Assembly (NCBI GenBank): GCA_934463345.1
Contig: CAKSJL010000016.1
Coordinates: forward strand, 1-28,586
Length of the DNA: 28,586 nt
DNA from: an uncultured Oscillospiraceae bacterium
Lineage (GTDB): Bacteria; Bacillota; Clostridia; Oscillospirales; Ruminococcaceae
Reading direction: 5' to 3'
Under the pieces are notes generated by a model. That model saw only the letters and a program-made list of their open reading frames with translations, did no database searches and was not told the origin of the DNA. The translations under genes were made by a program, and so were the position numbers. This document shows, one piece after another, positions 1-9,870 of this stretch (positions within the stretch are counted from its first letter, which is position 1; each line of letters begins with the position of its first letter).

Positions 1-151
1 CACCCATATCGCTCATTATCATGGTTTCCTCAAGCTGTTCAAAAAGCTCCTCATCTATTTTGGTAAAGGAATTTACAACCTTCTGCATTTTTCTGACCAT
101 TGATTCCTTGGTCTTGCGAAGTCCTTCCTTTATCTTACTGAAAAATCCCAT
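1..151 (-). CDS. ftsY: Signal recognition particle receptor FtsY (5' end only)
   Basis: Only the first 50 codons lie inside the window; the gene runs off the left edge. The visible N-terminus begins MGFFSKIKEGLRKTKES and continues with an ELFEQLEETMIMSDMG segment, which matches the start of the helical N domain of FtsY. FtsY is the membrane-associated GTPase that receives SRP-ribosome complexes for co-translational targeting. The GTPase domain is outside the window, so the call rests on the N domain and on position: smc followed by ftsY is a common Firmicutes order. A GGAGG ribosome binding site sits 6 bases before the ATG. The gap to the smc stop is only 17 bases, so the two genes are almost certainly co-transcribed. 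Confidence 0.85.
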   Translation of the reverse strand, partial: MGFFSKIKEGLRKTKESMVRKMQKVVNSFTKIDEELFEQLEETMIMSDMG

Positions 152-168
152 GTGTCATTCCTCCATCT

Positions 169-3100
169 CTATTGCTGTGCAGCTTCTTCAATATCCACCT
201 GTTCCATTTTTAGAAGCTTGGATATTCCGTCATCCTGCATTGTAACGCCGTAAAGTACATTCGCTTCCTCCATGGCGCTTCTTCTGTGGGTAACAAGCAC
301 AAACTGCGTTTTATCTGTAAAGTTTTTGAGATACTGCGCATATTTCTTTACATTGACCTCATCAAGTGCTGCGTCTATTTCGTCGAGAATACAGAACGGC
401 GCAGGACGCAGGCGAAGTATGGCAAAATAAATGCATATCGCAACAAAGGACTGCTCGCCGCCGGAAAGAGAAATAAGATTCTTTATTACCTTTCCCGGAG
501 GAGCGACCCTTATCTCAATTCCCGATTCAAGAACATTTTCCGGATCAGTCAGAATCAGCTCTGCCTTTCCGCCGCCGAAAAGCTCTGTAAATATTTCCTT
601 GAAGTTATTATTTATTATTACAAAGTTTTCCGCAAAAATACGGCACATATCGTCCGTCAGCTCCTCAATAAGCTTTTCAAGTTCCCTCTTTGAAGAACGG
701 ACGTCGTCAAGCTGCTCCGACAGGAATCTGTATCTTCCTGAAACTTCCTTGTATTCCTCGATCGCTTCAACATTTACGCTTCCGAGTGCTCTTATACGAT
801 TTTTCACCTCATTGAGCTGTTTATTGGCATTAGTAAGGTCATCTATTTTTTCAGCAATTTCCTCAGCTTCTGAACGTGTAAGCTCATAAACCTCATACAG
901 CTGATTTATAATGCTGTCAAAGTCACGCTGTGAGGCGTCCTTACGCTCCTGTGCCCTGGAAATCTCACCAGAATACTTTTCCTTCGCCTCGTTAAGCTCT
1001 TTAACACCCTTTCGCAGATTTTCAGCATAAATATCCTGTTCACTATGAACAGTCTGCCAATGCTTTATATCGCTGTTATACTTTACAACTGCTCTGCCCG
1101 TTTCCTCAAGAGCGTTCCTTTTGCTTTCTATCTCTGAGCTTTTATCCTTTATAAGTGCTTCAAGTTCACTTTTCTTTACGTCAAGAGAATCCAGCATATC
1201 TGCCGCATTATTTCTTGCGCTTTTCATGGATTCAAGCTCTCTTTCGGCAGCTTCCTTATCCTTTGCAAGCTCTGCGGCACGAATTTTCAGCTCGGACATC
1301 TGTGCTGAAAGCTTTTCACGTCTGTCCCTTATATCTTCTTTTCTGTCCTGTTCCCTTGCCCGGCTTTCCTCAGCAGCTTTTATAAGCTCTTCTGTTTCGG
1401 CAAGCTTTTTTTCAGCATCTTTTATTGTCTGCTCCGACTTTTCCTTTCGTTCGGAAAGCATTTCAAGTCTGCCTTTATAATCGCTGAGCTGTGAGAGCGT
1501 CTGTCTGTTAAGAGCGTCCGCCCTTGAAAGCTCTGACTCAAAGCGGATTTTATCCTGAAGTATCTCAGACTGCTCTGCCTTTACCTCCTCAAGCTGAGCC
1601 GCAAGCTTCTGAACATTTTCGCCCAGTTTATGTATACTTTCATTTCCCTCGTCAAGCTTTACAGTAAGCTCTCTTACCTGCACTGCCAGAGCGTCCATTT
1701 CGTTTTTACGGGAAAAAACCCCCGCTGAATGAACAGCTGAGCCGCCTGTAAACGAACCTCCGGCATTTACAACCTGACCGTCAAGCGTTACAATACGAAA
1801 TTTATAGCCGTACTTCTTTGCTATCACAGCAGCACTGTCAATATCGTCAGCAACCGCCGTTCTGCCGAGAAGAGAATTTACGATCCCACTGTACTGGCTG
1901 TCATATTCAACAAGCTCAGAACCCAAAGCTATAAATCCATTTTCAGATCTGAGTCTGGGTTCATTGAGCGTATACCCCCTGACCGATGTCATCGGGAGGA
2001 ATGTCGCACGTCCGGAACGGTTTTCCTTCAGCATCCTGATACAGCGCTTTGCGGCAGTGTCATTTTCAACTATAATATTCTGCATTGCTCCGCCAAGAGC
2101 TGTTTCAATGGCCGTTGCATATTCCTGCTTAACGCTTATAAGCTGTGCGACCGTTCCTCTTATACCGCCTATTCTGCCGGCTGAAGATGCCTTCATTATC
2201 TCCCTGACAGAACGTGCAAAACCCTCCATATTGTTTTCAAGATCCCGAAGAAGCTTTATTCTCTGCTCCTTTTCCCTGATTGAAAGGCTTATATTTTCCT
2301 GTTCCTTTTTCAGCGCATAAAGCTTGTTCTGCTTGTCGTTATAGAGATTTGTATAACCCTGGAACTTATTTTTCAGTTCAGTTGTTTTCTCATCTGCCGC
2401 TCTTATACCGTCAGCTATTTCTTCCTTTTCCTTTGCGTACTGTTCAGCCTGTTCACGCAGAACACTTTCCTGCCCTGCCATAGCCCTCAGCTGTTCCAGT
2501 GCATCAGTCACAGCTGATCTTGCACCTGCAATTTCAGAACGGCATTCACTTTGCTTTATGTAAAGTGAATTTATTTCATTTCCTGTCCTGTCAGAGCTTT
2601 TTCCAAGATTCTCATCTTCAAGCTGTGCTTCCTCAAAGCCTTTTTTCAGACGATCCAGTTCATCGGAAACTTTGTGTGATTCCCTTTCAACCGCTTCTAT
2701 CTCGTCAAGCTTCGCCTTTATATCGTCCTCGAATCTGGAGTCATTCTGTGAAAGCGATTCCCTTTGCTCCTCCACTGATTTAAGGCTCGTTTTACTATGT
2801 TCAATGTCATTTTCACATACGGCGATATCAGACTTAAACTGCGAGGACTGCTTTTCAGCTTCAAGTATCTGCTCTCTGAGCTGTTCCACCTTAACGGAGC
2901 TCTCCTGGATTTTTCTGTAGCTTTCGTTTATTTTCTGCTCCTCACGCTCAATATCGTTATGTATGTTCTGATATTCATTCCTGTTCATAAGGAGCGTATT
3001 TTCAAGCTCGTCAAGCTTTTTTCTCAGCTCGCCTATATTATGCACCCATACTGAAATTTCAAGCTTTTTGCGTTCTCCGGCAAGAACAACAAATTTTTCA

Positions 3101-3735
3101 GCCTTTTCAGCCTGAGCCTTGAGAGGGCCTACACGATCCTCCAGCTCCGCCACTATGTCATTAAGCCTGACCAAGTTTTCCTGTGCAGCGGTAAGCTTTC
3201 TCTCCGCCTCAGTTTTTTTATACCGAAATTTTGAAATGCCCGCTGCTTCTTCAAAAATGTCACGCCGCTCGTTGCTTTTGGCGCTGACTATCTCAGCAAT
3301 TCTGCCCTGTCCGATTATGGAATACCCGTCACGTCCGAGTCCGGTATCCATAAAAAGCTCATTTATATCTTTAAGACGGACATTTTTGCCGTTTACCTTA
3401 TATTCACTTTCACCGCTTCTGTAAAGCTTTCTTGTAACGCAGACTTCGTCATCATCACTGTTTATCGCTCTGTCCGTATTATCAAGCGTAAGCGTTACCA
3501 TTGCAAACCCTACCGGCTTTCTCGCAACAGTACCGGAAAAAATAACATCCTCCATCTTGTTTCCACGCAGAGTTTTTGTGGACTGCTCCCCCAGAACCCA
3601 TCTTATGGAATCGCCGATATTACTTTTTCCGCTGCCGTTCGGGCCGACAACTGCTGTCAGACCCTTGTCAAAGCTAAGCTTTATTTTATCCGGAAAGGAC
3701 TTGAAGCCCTGTAATTCCAGTGACTTTAAATACAT
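169..3735 (-). CDS. smc: Chromosome segregation ATPase SMC
   Basis: Full-length SMC of 1188 residues, the usual size. The N-terminal ATPase half carries the Walker A motif GPNGSGKSN at residues 31-39 and the FMDTGLGRDGYSIIGQGR region near 130-150. Two long coiled-coil arms (about 170-500 and 680-1030) flank a hinge near 510-670 that contains glycine-rich GGIRG and GGSFTGG stretches. The C-terminal half has the signature LSGGEQ and a Walker B segment CILDEIDAALDE. SMC dimers with ScpA and ScpB compact and separate the chromosome; scpAB is not in the window. A GAGGG ribosome binding site precedes the ATG. The start is 3 bases after the stop of the radical SAM gene, and ftsY follows, so it sits inside the housekeeping operon. 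Confidence 0.97.
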   Translation of the reverse strand: MYLKSLELQGFKSFPDKIKLSFDKGLTAVVGPNGSGKSNIGDSIRWVLGEQSTKTLRGNKMEDVIFSGTVARKPVGFAMVTLTLDNTDRAINSDDDEVCVTRKLYRSGESEYKVNGKNVRLKDINELFMDTGLGRDGYSIIGQGRIAEIVSAKSNERRDIFEEAAGISKFRYKKTEAERKLTAAQENLVRLNDIVAELEDRVGPLKAQAEKAEKFVVLAGERKKLEISVWVHNIGELRKKLDELENTLLMNRNEYQNIHNDIEREEQKINESYRKIQESSVKVEQLREQILEAEKQSSQFKSDIAVCENDIEHSKTSLKSVEEQRESLSQNDSRFEDDIKAKLDEIEAVERESHKVSDELDRLKKGFEEAQLEDENLGKSSDRTGNEINSLYIKQSECRSEIAGARSAVTDALEQLRAMAGQESVLREQAEQYAKEKEEIADGIRAADEKTTELKNKFQGYTNLYNDKQNKLYALKKEQENISLSIREKEQRIKLLRDLENNMEGFARSVREIMKASSAGRIGGIRGTVAQLISVKQEYATAIETALGGAMQNIIVENDTAAKRCIRMLKENRSGRATFLPMTSVRGYTLNEPRLRSENGFIALGSELVEYDSQYSGIVNSLLGRTAVADDIDSAAVIAKKYGYKFRIVTLDGQVVNAGGSFTGGSAVHSAGVFSRKNEMDALAVQVRELTVKLDEGNESIHKLGENVQKLAAQLEEVKAEQSEILQDKIRFESELSRADALNRQTLSQLSDYKGRLEMLSERKEKSEQTIKDAEKKLAETEELIKAAEESRAREQDRKEDIRDRREKLSAQMSELKIRAAELAKDKEAAERELESMKSARNNAADMLDSLDVKKSELEALIKDKSSEIESKRNALEETGRAVVKYNSDIKHWQTVHSEQDIYAENLRKGVKELNEAKEKYSGEISRAQERKDASQRDFDSIINQLYEVYELTRSEAEEIAEKIDDLTNANKQLNEVKNRIRALGSVNVEAIEEYKEVSGRYRFLSEQLDDVRSSKRELEKLIEELTDDMCRIFAENFVIINNNFKEIFTELFGGGKAELILTDPENVLESGIEIRVAPPGKVIKNLISLSGGEQSFVAICIYFAILRLRPAPFCILDEIDAALDEVNVKKYAQYLKNFTDKTQFVLVTHRRSAMEEANVLYGVTMQDDGISKLLKMEQVDIEEAAQQ

Positions 3736-3738
3736 ATA

Positions 3739-4740
3739 TTACCCTCTGATTTCACACTGATACTTCGGAACTTTCTCATCTCCGATCACCTTTATATCAA
3801 TGCCGAAATTTTCTTTAAAATATATTGCGTTGCATTTTTTGTGTCCCAGCGCCTTGCTGATACATGACGGATTAACTGCAAAAACATATGTACCGTTATC
3901 CGAAGCCTCATAAGCCGTAAGCTCATCCATTCTCCAGAAGTAAATACGGCTCTCGCAAAGCTCTCTGAACGCCGGATGATAATAGCCTGCAACCATATCC
4001 CCCTCAACGCCGTCAGACGCATGAAGTCCGCACTTTATGACCTTAATGTTATCATATTCAAATCTCATCAGCGCAATGGAACAGATCTCCACAACATCGC
4101 TGAAAGGCATAAGCTCATAATCACCCGATCTGTAGAGCTGTGCAAGCTTTGTTCCCTCAAGCACAACAACAGGATATATCCGGACAGTATCCGGAGAAAT
4201 TTCAATTATACTGTCAATTGTATCAAATTCATCCTTATCGGTACTCTGATAAAGCCCCACCATCATCTGCAAGCCCAGTTCAAAACCATATTCCCGAATA
4301 AGGGCAGACGCTCTCCGGACGTCCTCAGCTGTATGTCCTCTTTCGTTGGCTTCAAGCACCTTGTCCTTCATGCTCTGTGCACCAAGCTCAATCGCAGTAA
4401 CTCCATAAGCTTTAAGGATGTCAAGTATCTCCCTGTCAATAAAATCCGGACGTGTTGAAATTCTTATCCCCTTAAAGCCGTTTTCACCGATAAAGCATTT
4501 TGCAGCTTCAAGAAGCTCCAGCATATAGCTTCGGTCAATAGCAGTAAAGCTTCCGCCGAAAAATGCTATCTCGCTGTTTTGCCTGTCATGCACCTCTCTC
4601 AGTGCCTGTGAGCATATTCTGTGAACATCCTCAGCCGATGGCTGCTGCTGTGCACCGCTTATCGTTTTCTGGTTGCAGAAGCTGCACTGATGCGGACAGC
4701 CTGCATGCGGCACAAATATGGAAATATTACTGTGTTTCAT
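3739..4740 (-). CDS. Radical SAM protein, Elp3-like family
   Basis: A protein of 333 residues with the radical SAM cluster motif CPHQCSFC near the N-terminus (Cys15, Cys19, Cys22 from the chosen start). It continues with a TIM-barrel-type core that includes EIAFFGGSFTAID, ISTRPDFID and a GAQSMKD segment, as in the radical SAM domain of Elp3-like proteins. I chose the ATG at 4740, which gives MKHSNISIFVPHAGCP; the reading frame is open for 21 more codons upstream, but those lie inside rnc and give an atypical basic N-terminus. With this start the gene overlaps the end of rnc by 14 bases. A radical SAM gene between rnc and smc is familiar from Clostridia. No acetyltransferase domain is visible, so this is not a full Elp3. 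The substrate is unknown to me. Confidence 0.85.
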   Translation of the reverse strand: MKHSNISIFVPHAGCPHQCSFCNQKTISGAQQQPSAEDVHRICSQALREVHDRQNSEIAFFGGSFTAIDRSYMLELLEAAKCFIGENGFKGIRISTRPDFIDREILDILKAYGVTAIELGAQSMKDKVLEANERGHTAEDVRRASALIREYGFELGLQMMVGLYQSTDKDEFDTIDSIIEISPDTVRIYPVVVLEGTKLAQLYRSGDYELMPFSDVVEICSIALMRFEYDNIKVIKCGLHASDGVEGDMVAGYYHPAFRELCESRIYFWRMDELTAYEASDNGTYVFAVNPSCISKALGHKKCNAIYFKENFGIDIKVIGDEKVPKYQCEIRG

Positions 4741-5431
4741 AACCCATAAGCTCCAGAGCTTCCTTGGCAGCCATCTGTTCAGCTTCCTTTTTACTCTTTC
4801 CAATACCCGTTCCTATAACGTTTGAGTTAAGACAAACCTCCACCTTGAACGCCTTGTCATGGTCAGGTCCTGACTGACCGGCAAGATGATATTCAACCTT
4901 TTCTTCCGGATTCTTCTGGATAATCTCCTGCAAAACAGTTTTGTAATCGTTAAAGGCTGACGATTTTCTGCTGTCTATATCCTCCGGAACAAAACGCAGA
5001 ACATATTTTGTTGCCGATTCAATGCCACCGTCAAGATAGATCGCAGCTATAACCGCTTCAAATGCGTCTGCAAGTATTGACGGTCTTTCACGTCCTCCCG
5101 TATTTTCTTCGCCCTTTCCAAGCAGAATAAAATTTCCGAGATGTATCTGCTGGGCAAACTTGTAAAGCGATTTCTCACATACAAGCGAAGCTCTTATTTT
5201 TGTAAGTTCACCCTCCGGAAGATGTGCAAAATGCTTGAAAAGATACTGCGAAACCACAATTGAAAGTACGCTGTCGCCCAGAAATTCCAGACGTTCATTG
5301 CTTCTGCGTGATTTTTTCTTTTCATTTGCATATGACGAATGAGAAAGCGCTTCTTTTAACAAATGCTTGTTTTTGAAGCTGTATCTCAGATATTCCTCAA
5401 ACTCGTCAAGATTTTCATTATGCTGTTCCAT
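4727..5431 (-). CDS. rnc: Ribonuclease III
   Basis: A 234-residue protein, the normal length for bacterial RNase III. It cleaves double-stranded RNA in rRNA precursors and structured mRNAs. The RNase III signature NERLEFLGDS is at residues 45-54 with catalytic acidic residues there, and the second acidic cluster ADAFEAVIAAIYLD is at 121-134. A double-stranded RNA binding domain spans about 161-229 and ends with the typical GKSKKEAEQMAAKEALELM. A GGCGGTGA-type ribosome binding site lies about 9 bases before the ATG. It follows plsX after 19 bases; the acyl carrier protein gene often found between these two is absent here. Confidence 0.97.
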   Translation of the reverse strand: MEQHNENLDEFEEYLRYSFKNKHLLKEALSHSSYANEKKKSRRSNERLEFLGDSVLSIVVSQYLFKHFAHLPEGELTKIRASLVCEKSLYKFAQQIHLGNFILLGKGEENTGGRERPSILADAFEAVIAAIYLDGGIESATKYVLRFVPEDIDSRKSSAFNDYKTVLQEIIQKNPEEKVEYHLAGQSGPDHDKAFKVEVCLNSNVIGTGIGKSKKEAEQMAAKEALELMGYETQ

Positions 5432-5450
5432 TTATAATTTTCACCGCCTT

Positions 5451-6434
5451 TTATTTTTCCAGTGACTCAGCGATCGTCCGGGTCACATTTCCGTCAACAC
5501 ACGCCTTTGCCTGTCTTATTGCATTATAAAACGCCTTTGCGTCAGAGCTTCCATGTGCCTTTATAACCGGCTTGTTTATTCCCAGAAGAACTGCTCCGCC
5601 CTCCTCGGTATAATCCATCTGTTTTTTAAAGTCCTTTATTTTGCCGTATGTGAGCAATGCCGCAAGCTTTCCTGCAAATCCCGAATACATTTCTTTAAGC
5701 TTTGAACCCAAAAATGAACCCATTCCCTCATAAAGCTTCAAAATAACATTTCCTGTAAATCCATCGGTAACAGCAACGTCAAATTCTCCCTTTGGAAGCT
5801 CCCTTGCCTCAAGATTTCCGCAGAAATTCAGGTCTGCACCCTGCATGAGCTTATAGGTTTCAATCTCAAGCTCTCTGCCCTTGGTGTTCTCCTCGCCTAT
5901 GTTCACAAGTCCCACCTTCGGCGCTGATATCCCCTTTACCTTTTCCATGTAGGCAGAAGCCATCATGCCGAACTGCAAAAGCATCTCCGGGCGGCAGTCA
6001 TCATTTGCACCGCCGTCAACAAGCATGATATGTCCCTTTGCTGTCGGAAGTATCGGCGCAAGTACGGCTCTTTTTATTCCTTTTATTCTCTTTGTAATAA
6101 ACGTTGCGCCGACAACAAGCGCTCCGGAGCTTCCTGCACTTACAAAGGCATCACCGCCGTCATCGCAGAGAGCCTGGAGTCCCAGAGCCATTGAACAGTC
6201 GCTTCGGCTTTTTATTATCTCGGTCGGCTTTTCATGAATATCTATAACTGACTGTGTGTGAATTATATCCATTCCGCTTATATCGACCTCATATTTTACA
6301 GCCGTATCCTCAATTATGCCTTTATTTCCGGTAAGGGTTATTTCAACCCCAAGATTGTCAATTGCGGTACGGCAACCCTTAATAACCTCAAGAGGAGCGT
6401 TGTCACCGCCGAATGCGTCAACAATAATTTTCAT
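5451..6434 (-). CDS. plsX: Phosphate acyltransferase PlsX
   Basis: PlsX converts acyl-ACP to acyl-phosphate, the first committed step of phospholipid synthesis in most Gram-positive bacteria, and acts at the membrane surface. The protein starts MKIIVDAFGGDNAPLEVIKG, the hallmark N-terminus, and contains VSAGSSGALVVGATF, MLVDGGAN and VAVTDGFTGNVILKLYEG, all conserved PlsX blocks. It is 327 residues long. The frame is open 6 codons further upstream (to 6452), but the ATG at 6434 has an AAAGG ribosome binding site 8 bases away and the upstream one has none. It lies between trmFO and rnc in the housekeeping run. Confidence 0.96.
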   Translation of the reverse strand: MKIIVDAFGGDNAPLEVIKGCRTAIDNLGVEITLTGNKGIIEDTAVKYEVDISGMDIIHTQSVIDIHEKPTEIIKSRSDCSMALGLQALCDDGGDAFVSAGSSGALVVGATFITKRIKGIKRAVLAPILPTAKGHIMLVDGGANDDCRPEMLLQFGMMASAYMEKVKGISAPKVGLVNIGEENTKGRELEIETYKLMQGADLNFCGNLEARELPKGEFDVAVTDGFTGNVILKLYEGMGSFLGSKLKEMYSGFAGKLAALLTYGKIKDFKKQMDYTEEGGAVLLGINKPVIKAHGSSDAKAFYNAIRQAKACVDGNVTRTIAESLEK

Positions 6435-6460
6435 AATATCAGCCTTTATCAATCATTTTT

Positions 6461-7771
6461 TCAAATCGTATCAACCTGATCCAGACAAGCTCCCAGCGCA
6501 TCTGCCGCCCTGTCAGCATAAGCCGTATACTTCTGCTTCTTGTCCTTTATTCTTACAGGCAGATCTGGAAGTATTCCCATATTACAGCCCATCGGCTGAA
6601 ACTCTCCGCTGCATCCGCCGCTTATATATGCCGTCAGCGCTCCGATCATTGTTTCCGGCGGAAGAACCAGCGGATTTTTACCCTTTATGCGCCTTGCAGC
6701 ATTTATTCCTGCCATGATTCCACTTGCCGCAGATTCAATATACCCCTCAACGCCCGTTATCTGACCGGCAAAAAATACATCCGGAAATTCTCTCAGACTA
6801 TAGTCAGGGTTTAAAAGCTTCGGACTGTCTATAAAGGAATTCCTGTGCATAACGCCGTATCTTACAAATTCAGCATTTTCAAGACCGGTTATCATTGAAA
6901 AAACTCTCTTCTGCTCGCCGAATTTAAGATTTGTCTGGAATCCGACAAGATTGTAAAGCGTACCCTGGGCATTTTCCTTTCTCAGCTGAACTACCGCATA
7001 AGGACGCTTCCCGGTTCTTTTGTCAATGAGTCCAACAGGCTTTAACGGCCCGAAACGCATTGTATCCTCGCCTCTTTTTGCAAGCACCTCAACAGGCATA
7101 CAGCCCTCATAAACCCTGAAATCCCTTTTGTCAAATTCTTTTAAGGGAGCGCTTTCAGCAGATATGAGCGCATTATAGAATGCAAGATACTCCTCCTTGT
7201 TCATAGGACAGTTTATATAGTCCGCATCACCTCTGTCATAGCGTGATGCAAAAAATACCTTTTCCATGTCAAGGCTCTCGTATGTCACAATAGGCGCAGC
7301 GGCATCGAAAAAGCTCAGATAACTGCCGCATTTTTTCTTGATGCTTTCAGCAAGGGCACCCGATGTCAGAGGTCCGGTTGCAATTATAGTAATGCCATTC
7401 TCCGGTATCTCAGTGATTTCTCTGTCTATAACCTTTATAAGAGGATTTGACATGATCTTTTCCGTAACACAGTCGGAAAATTTTTCACGATCAACTGCAA
7501 GCGCTCCGCCCGCTTCAACGGAATTTGCCTTTGCGCATGGCACTATCAGCGAACCGAGCAATTCCATCTCTTCCTTTAAAAGTCCGGCGGCTGAATCATG
7601 TCTTGACGCTTTGAGAGAATTTGAGCAGACAAGCTCGGCAAGTCCCGTATAATGGTGCGCAGGAGTATACTTATGCGGCTTCATTTCATAAAGCTCTGTT
7701 TCAATACCGGCAGCCGCAAGCTGCCACGCCGCCTCACAGCCTGCAAGTCCGCCGCCTATTACCTTTACCAT
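6461..7771 (-). CDS. trmFO: Methylenetetrahydrofolate-tRNA (uracil-5)-methyltransferase TrmFO
   Basis: A 436-residue flavoprotein that makes 5-methyluridine at position 54 of tRNAs, using methylenetetrahydrofolate as the carbon donor and FAD for reduction. The FAD-binding motif VIGGGLAGCEAAWQLA is at residues 4-19. Other family blocks follow: LVCSNSLKASRHDSAAGLLK, GALAVDREKFS, VYEGCMPVE, RFGPLKPVGL, VGFQTNLKFGEQKRVF and GQITGVEGYIESAASG. AAAGGAG lies 6 bases before the ATG. It is 11 bases downstream of topA, a pairing common in Firmicutes (topA-trmFO). Confidence 0.97.
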   Translation of the reverse strand: MVKVIGGGLAGCEAAWQLAAAGIETELYEMKPHKYTPAHHYTGLAELVCSNSLKASRHDSAAGLLKEEMELLGSLIVPCAKANSVEAGGALAVDREKFSDCVTEKIMSNPLIKVIDREITEIPENGITIIATGPLTSGALAESIKKKCGSYLSFFDAAAPIVTYESLDMEKVFFASRYDRGDADYINCPMNKEEYLAFYNALISAESAPLKEFDKRDFRVYEGCMPVEVLAKRGEDTMRFGPLKPVGLIDKRTGKRPYAVVQLRKENAQGTLYNLVGFQTNLKFGEQKRVFSMITGLENAEFVRYGVMHRNSFIDSPKLLNPDYSLREFPDVFFAGQITGVEGYIESAASGIMAGINAARRIKGKNPLVLPPETMIGALTAYISGGCSGEFQPMGCNMGILPDLPVRIKDKKQKYTAYADRAADALGACLDQVDTI

Positions 7772-7782
7772 TTTCCTCTCCT

Positions 7783-9861
7783 TTACGTCAGATCCTTTTC
7801 ATAACCGCATCCCGGTTTTTCACAAACAAGCTTTCCAGATTTTCCGCCTTTTTTAAACAGCGTATTTCCGCATTTAGGACACTTTTCCTCAACCGGAACG
7901 TTCCAGGTCATGAAGTTGCAGTTCGGGTAATTGTCGCAGCCGTAAAAGCTTCTGCCCTTCTTGGATTTTTTGAGAATTATCTTCTTTCCGCAGAGAGGGC
8001 ATGTTCCGTTTGTTTCCTGAACAATTTTTTTCGTATTCTTGCATTCAGGGAAACCAGGACATGCAAGGAATTTTCCGAATCGTCCGATCTTTATAACCAT
8101 GTTTCTGCCGCACTGTTCGCAGACAACGTCAGTTTCCTCATCAGGAACCTTGACTCTCTTTCCGTCCATAGCCTTTTCTGCTTTTTCAAGAACCTTTTCA
8201 AAGTCCTTATAGAATACGTCAAGAGTGTCAACCCAGTTTTCCTCGCCCCGTTCAACAGCATCAAGATCATTTTCCATCTTAGCTGTGAATTTTGCGTCAA
8301 CTATGTGCTTGAAATGCTCTTTCATGAGTTCTGTTGTGACCTCGCCCAGAGCAGTAGGTTTGAGCTGCTTGCCCTCTCTTTCAACGTAAAGACGTGAAAT
8401 AATAGTCGTAATTGTCGGAGCATAAGTACTCGGTCTGCCGATACCGTTTTCCTCCATCGTCTTGATAAGCGAAGCTTCGGTATATCTTGCCGGAGGCTGT
8501 GTAAAATGCTGGTTACCTGCAATATCTTTAAGCTTTAAGATATCCTCCTTTGAAATCGGAGGAAGCATTTTATTATTTTCCTCGTCGTCCTCTTTCTTTT
8601 CCTCGTAAAGCTTTGTAAAACCGTCAAACTTTACAGAGTAACCTGAAGCCTTAAATGTACAGCCCTCAGCTTCAATAGTTACAGAAACTGTATCAAGAAG
8701 AGCGTTAGCCATCTGGCTTGCAATAAAACGCTCCCAGACAAGCTTGTATATCTTGAACTGGTCTGTTGTAAGACTTTCCTTTACTCTCTCAGGAGTAAGC
8801 TCCGGAAGTGACGGACGTATAGCTTCATGGGCGTCCTGAGCATTTTTCTTGGACTTAAAAACTCTCGGTGACGGCGGAAGGTATTCTTTTCCGAATATAT
8901 TTTCTATACATTCTGCCGCAGCGCTCTTTGCTTCGTCAGAAATTCTCAGGCTGTCTGTTCTCATATAGGTAATAAGACCGACAGCTCCCATTCCCTCTAT
9001 ATCAACGCCCTCATAAAGCTCCTGTGCCGCCTTCATGGTACGTTTTGCCTGAAATCCCAGACGCTTTGAAGCTTCCTGCTGGAGAGTTGAGGTTATAAAA
9101 GGCGGTGCAGGCTGCTTTTTGGTAACACGTTTTTTTACATCTGTTACAACATACTGCGCATTTTCAAGCCTTTTTAAAATTGCATCAGTCTGTTCCTTAT
9201 TTTCAAGCTCTGCCTTTTCGCTGTCAATATTCACAAGCTTTGCTGCAAATATCTTACGGCTTGACGGCGCTGAAAATCTTGCGTCAATGCTCCAGTATTC
9301 CTTTGGTACAAAACTTTTTATCTCATTTTCCCTGTCAACGACCATCCTTACGGCAACAGACTGAACTCTTCCGGCTGAAAGTCCTCTCTTGACCTTTTTC
9401 CAGAGAAACGGACTCAGCTTGTAGCCGACAATTCTGTCGAGAATTCTTCGTGCCTGCTGTGCATTCACAAGATCTATATCTATCTTGTGAAGATTATCCA
9501 TTCCGGCTTTGATACCAGACTTTGTGATCTCATTAAATGTAACACGATTATTATCGTTCAGATCAAGACCCAGCATCTGAGCAATATGCCATGATATCGC
9601 TTCTCCTTCACGGTCCGGGTCAGTTGCGAGATATATTTTATCGCTTTTTTTAGCGTATTTTTTCAGTTCCTTTATAACGTCCTCTTTACCCTTCATATTA
9701 ATATACTTAGGCTCAAAGTTATTTTCAAAATCAATTCCCATCTTTGATTTTGGAAGGTCTCTTACATGTCCCATGGAGGCAATAACTTCATAATCTCCTC
9801 CAAGGTATTTCTTTATGGTTTTTGCCTTTGCAGGCGACTCCACAATAACAAGATCAGACAT
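7783..9861 (-). CDS. topA: DNA topoisomerase I
   Basis: Type IA topoisomerase that relaxes negative supercoils; 692 residues. A TOPRIM domain begins at residue 4 (LVIVESPAKAKTIKKYLGG) and includes DPDREGEA at 81-88. The catalytic tyrosine is Tyr299 in GLITYMRTDS. The C-terminus holds three four-cysteine zinc modules (starting CEQCGRN, CPLCGKK and CPKCGNT), the usual arrangement for Clostridia. The ATG at 9861 gives the standard TopA N-terminus and no alternative start lies between it and an upstream in-frame stop. The only good ribosome binding site, AAGGAG at 9898-9903, is 36 bases upstream with a hairpin in between (see findings). Confidence 0.98.
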   Translation of the reverse strand: MSDLVIVESPAKAKTIKKYLGGDYEVIASMGHVRDLPKSKMGIDFENNFEPKYINMKGKEDVIKELKKYAKKSDKIYLATDPDREGEAISWHIAQMLGLDLNDNNRVTFNEITKSGIKAGMDNLHKIDIDLVNAQQARRILDRIVGYKLSPFLWKKVKRGLSAGRVQSVAVRMVVDRENEIKSFVPKEYWSIDARFSAPSSRKIFAAKLVNIDSEKAELENKEQTDAILKRLENAQYVVTDVKKRVTKKQPAPPFITSTLQQEASKRLGFQAKRTMKAAQELYEGVDIEGMGAVGLITYMRTDSLRISDEAKSAAAECIENIFGKEYLPPSPRVFKSKKNAQDAHEAIRPSLPELTPERVKESLTTDQFKIYKLVWERFIASQMANALLDTVSVTIEAEGCTFKASGYSVKFDGFTKLYEEKKEDDEENNKMLPPISKEDILKLKDIAGNQHFTQPPARYTEASLIKTMEENGIGRPSTYAPTITTIISRLYVEREGKQLKPTALGEVTTELMKEHFKHIVDAKFTAKMENDLDAVERGEENWVDTLDVFYKDFEKVLEKAEKAMDGKRVKVPDEETDVVCEQCGRNMVIKIGRFGKFLACPGFPECKNTKKIVQETNGTCPLCGKKIILKKSKKGRSFYGCDNYPNCNFMTWNVPVEEKCPKCGNTLFKKGGKSGKLVCEKPGCGYEKDLT

Positions 9862-9870
9862 ATATGTTTG

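Noticed and set aside
7621..8397. Long open frame (258 codons) on the plus strand across trmFO and topA
   Set aside because: It lies opposite two well-supported genes, has no family features, and shows the Ser/Phe/Leu-rich composition of an antisense shadow.
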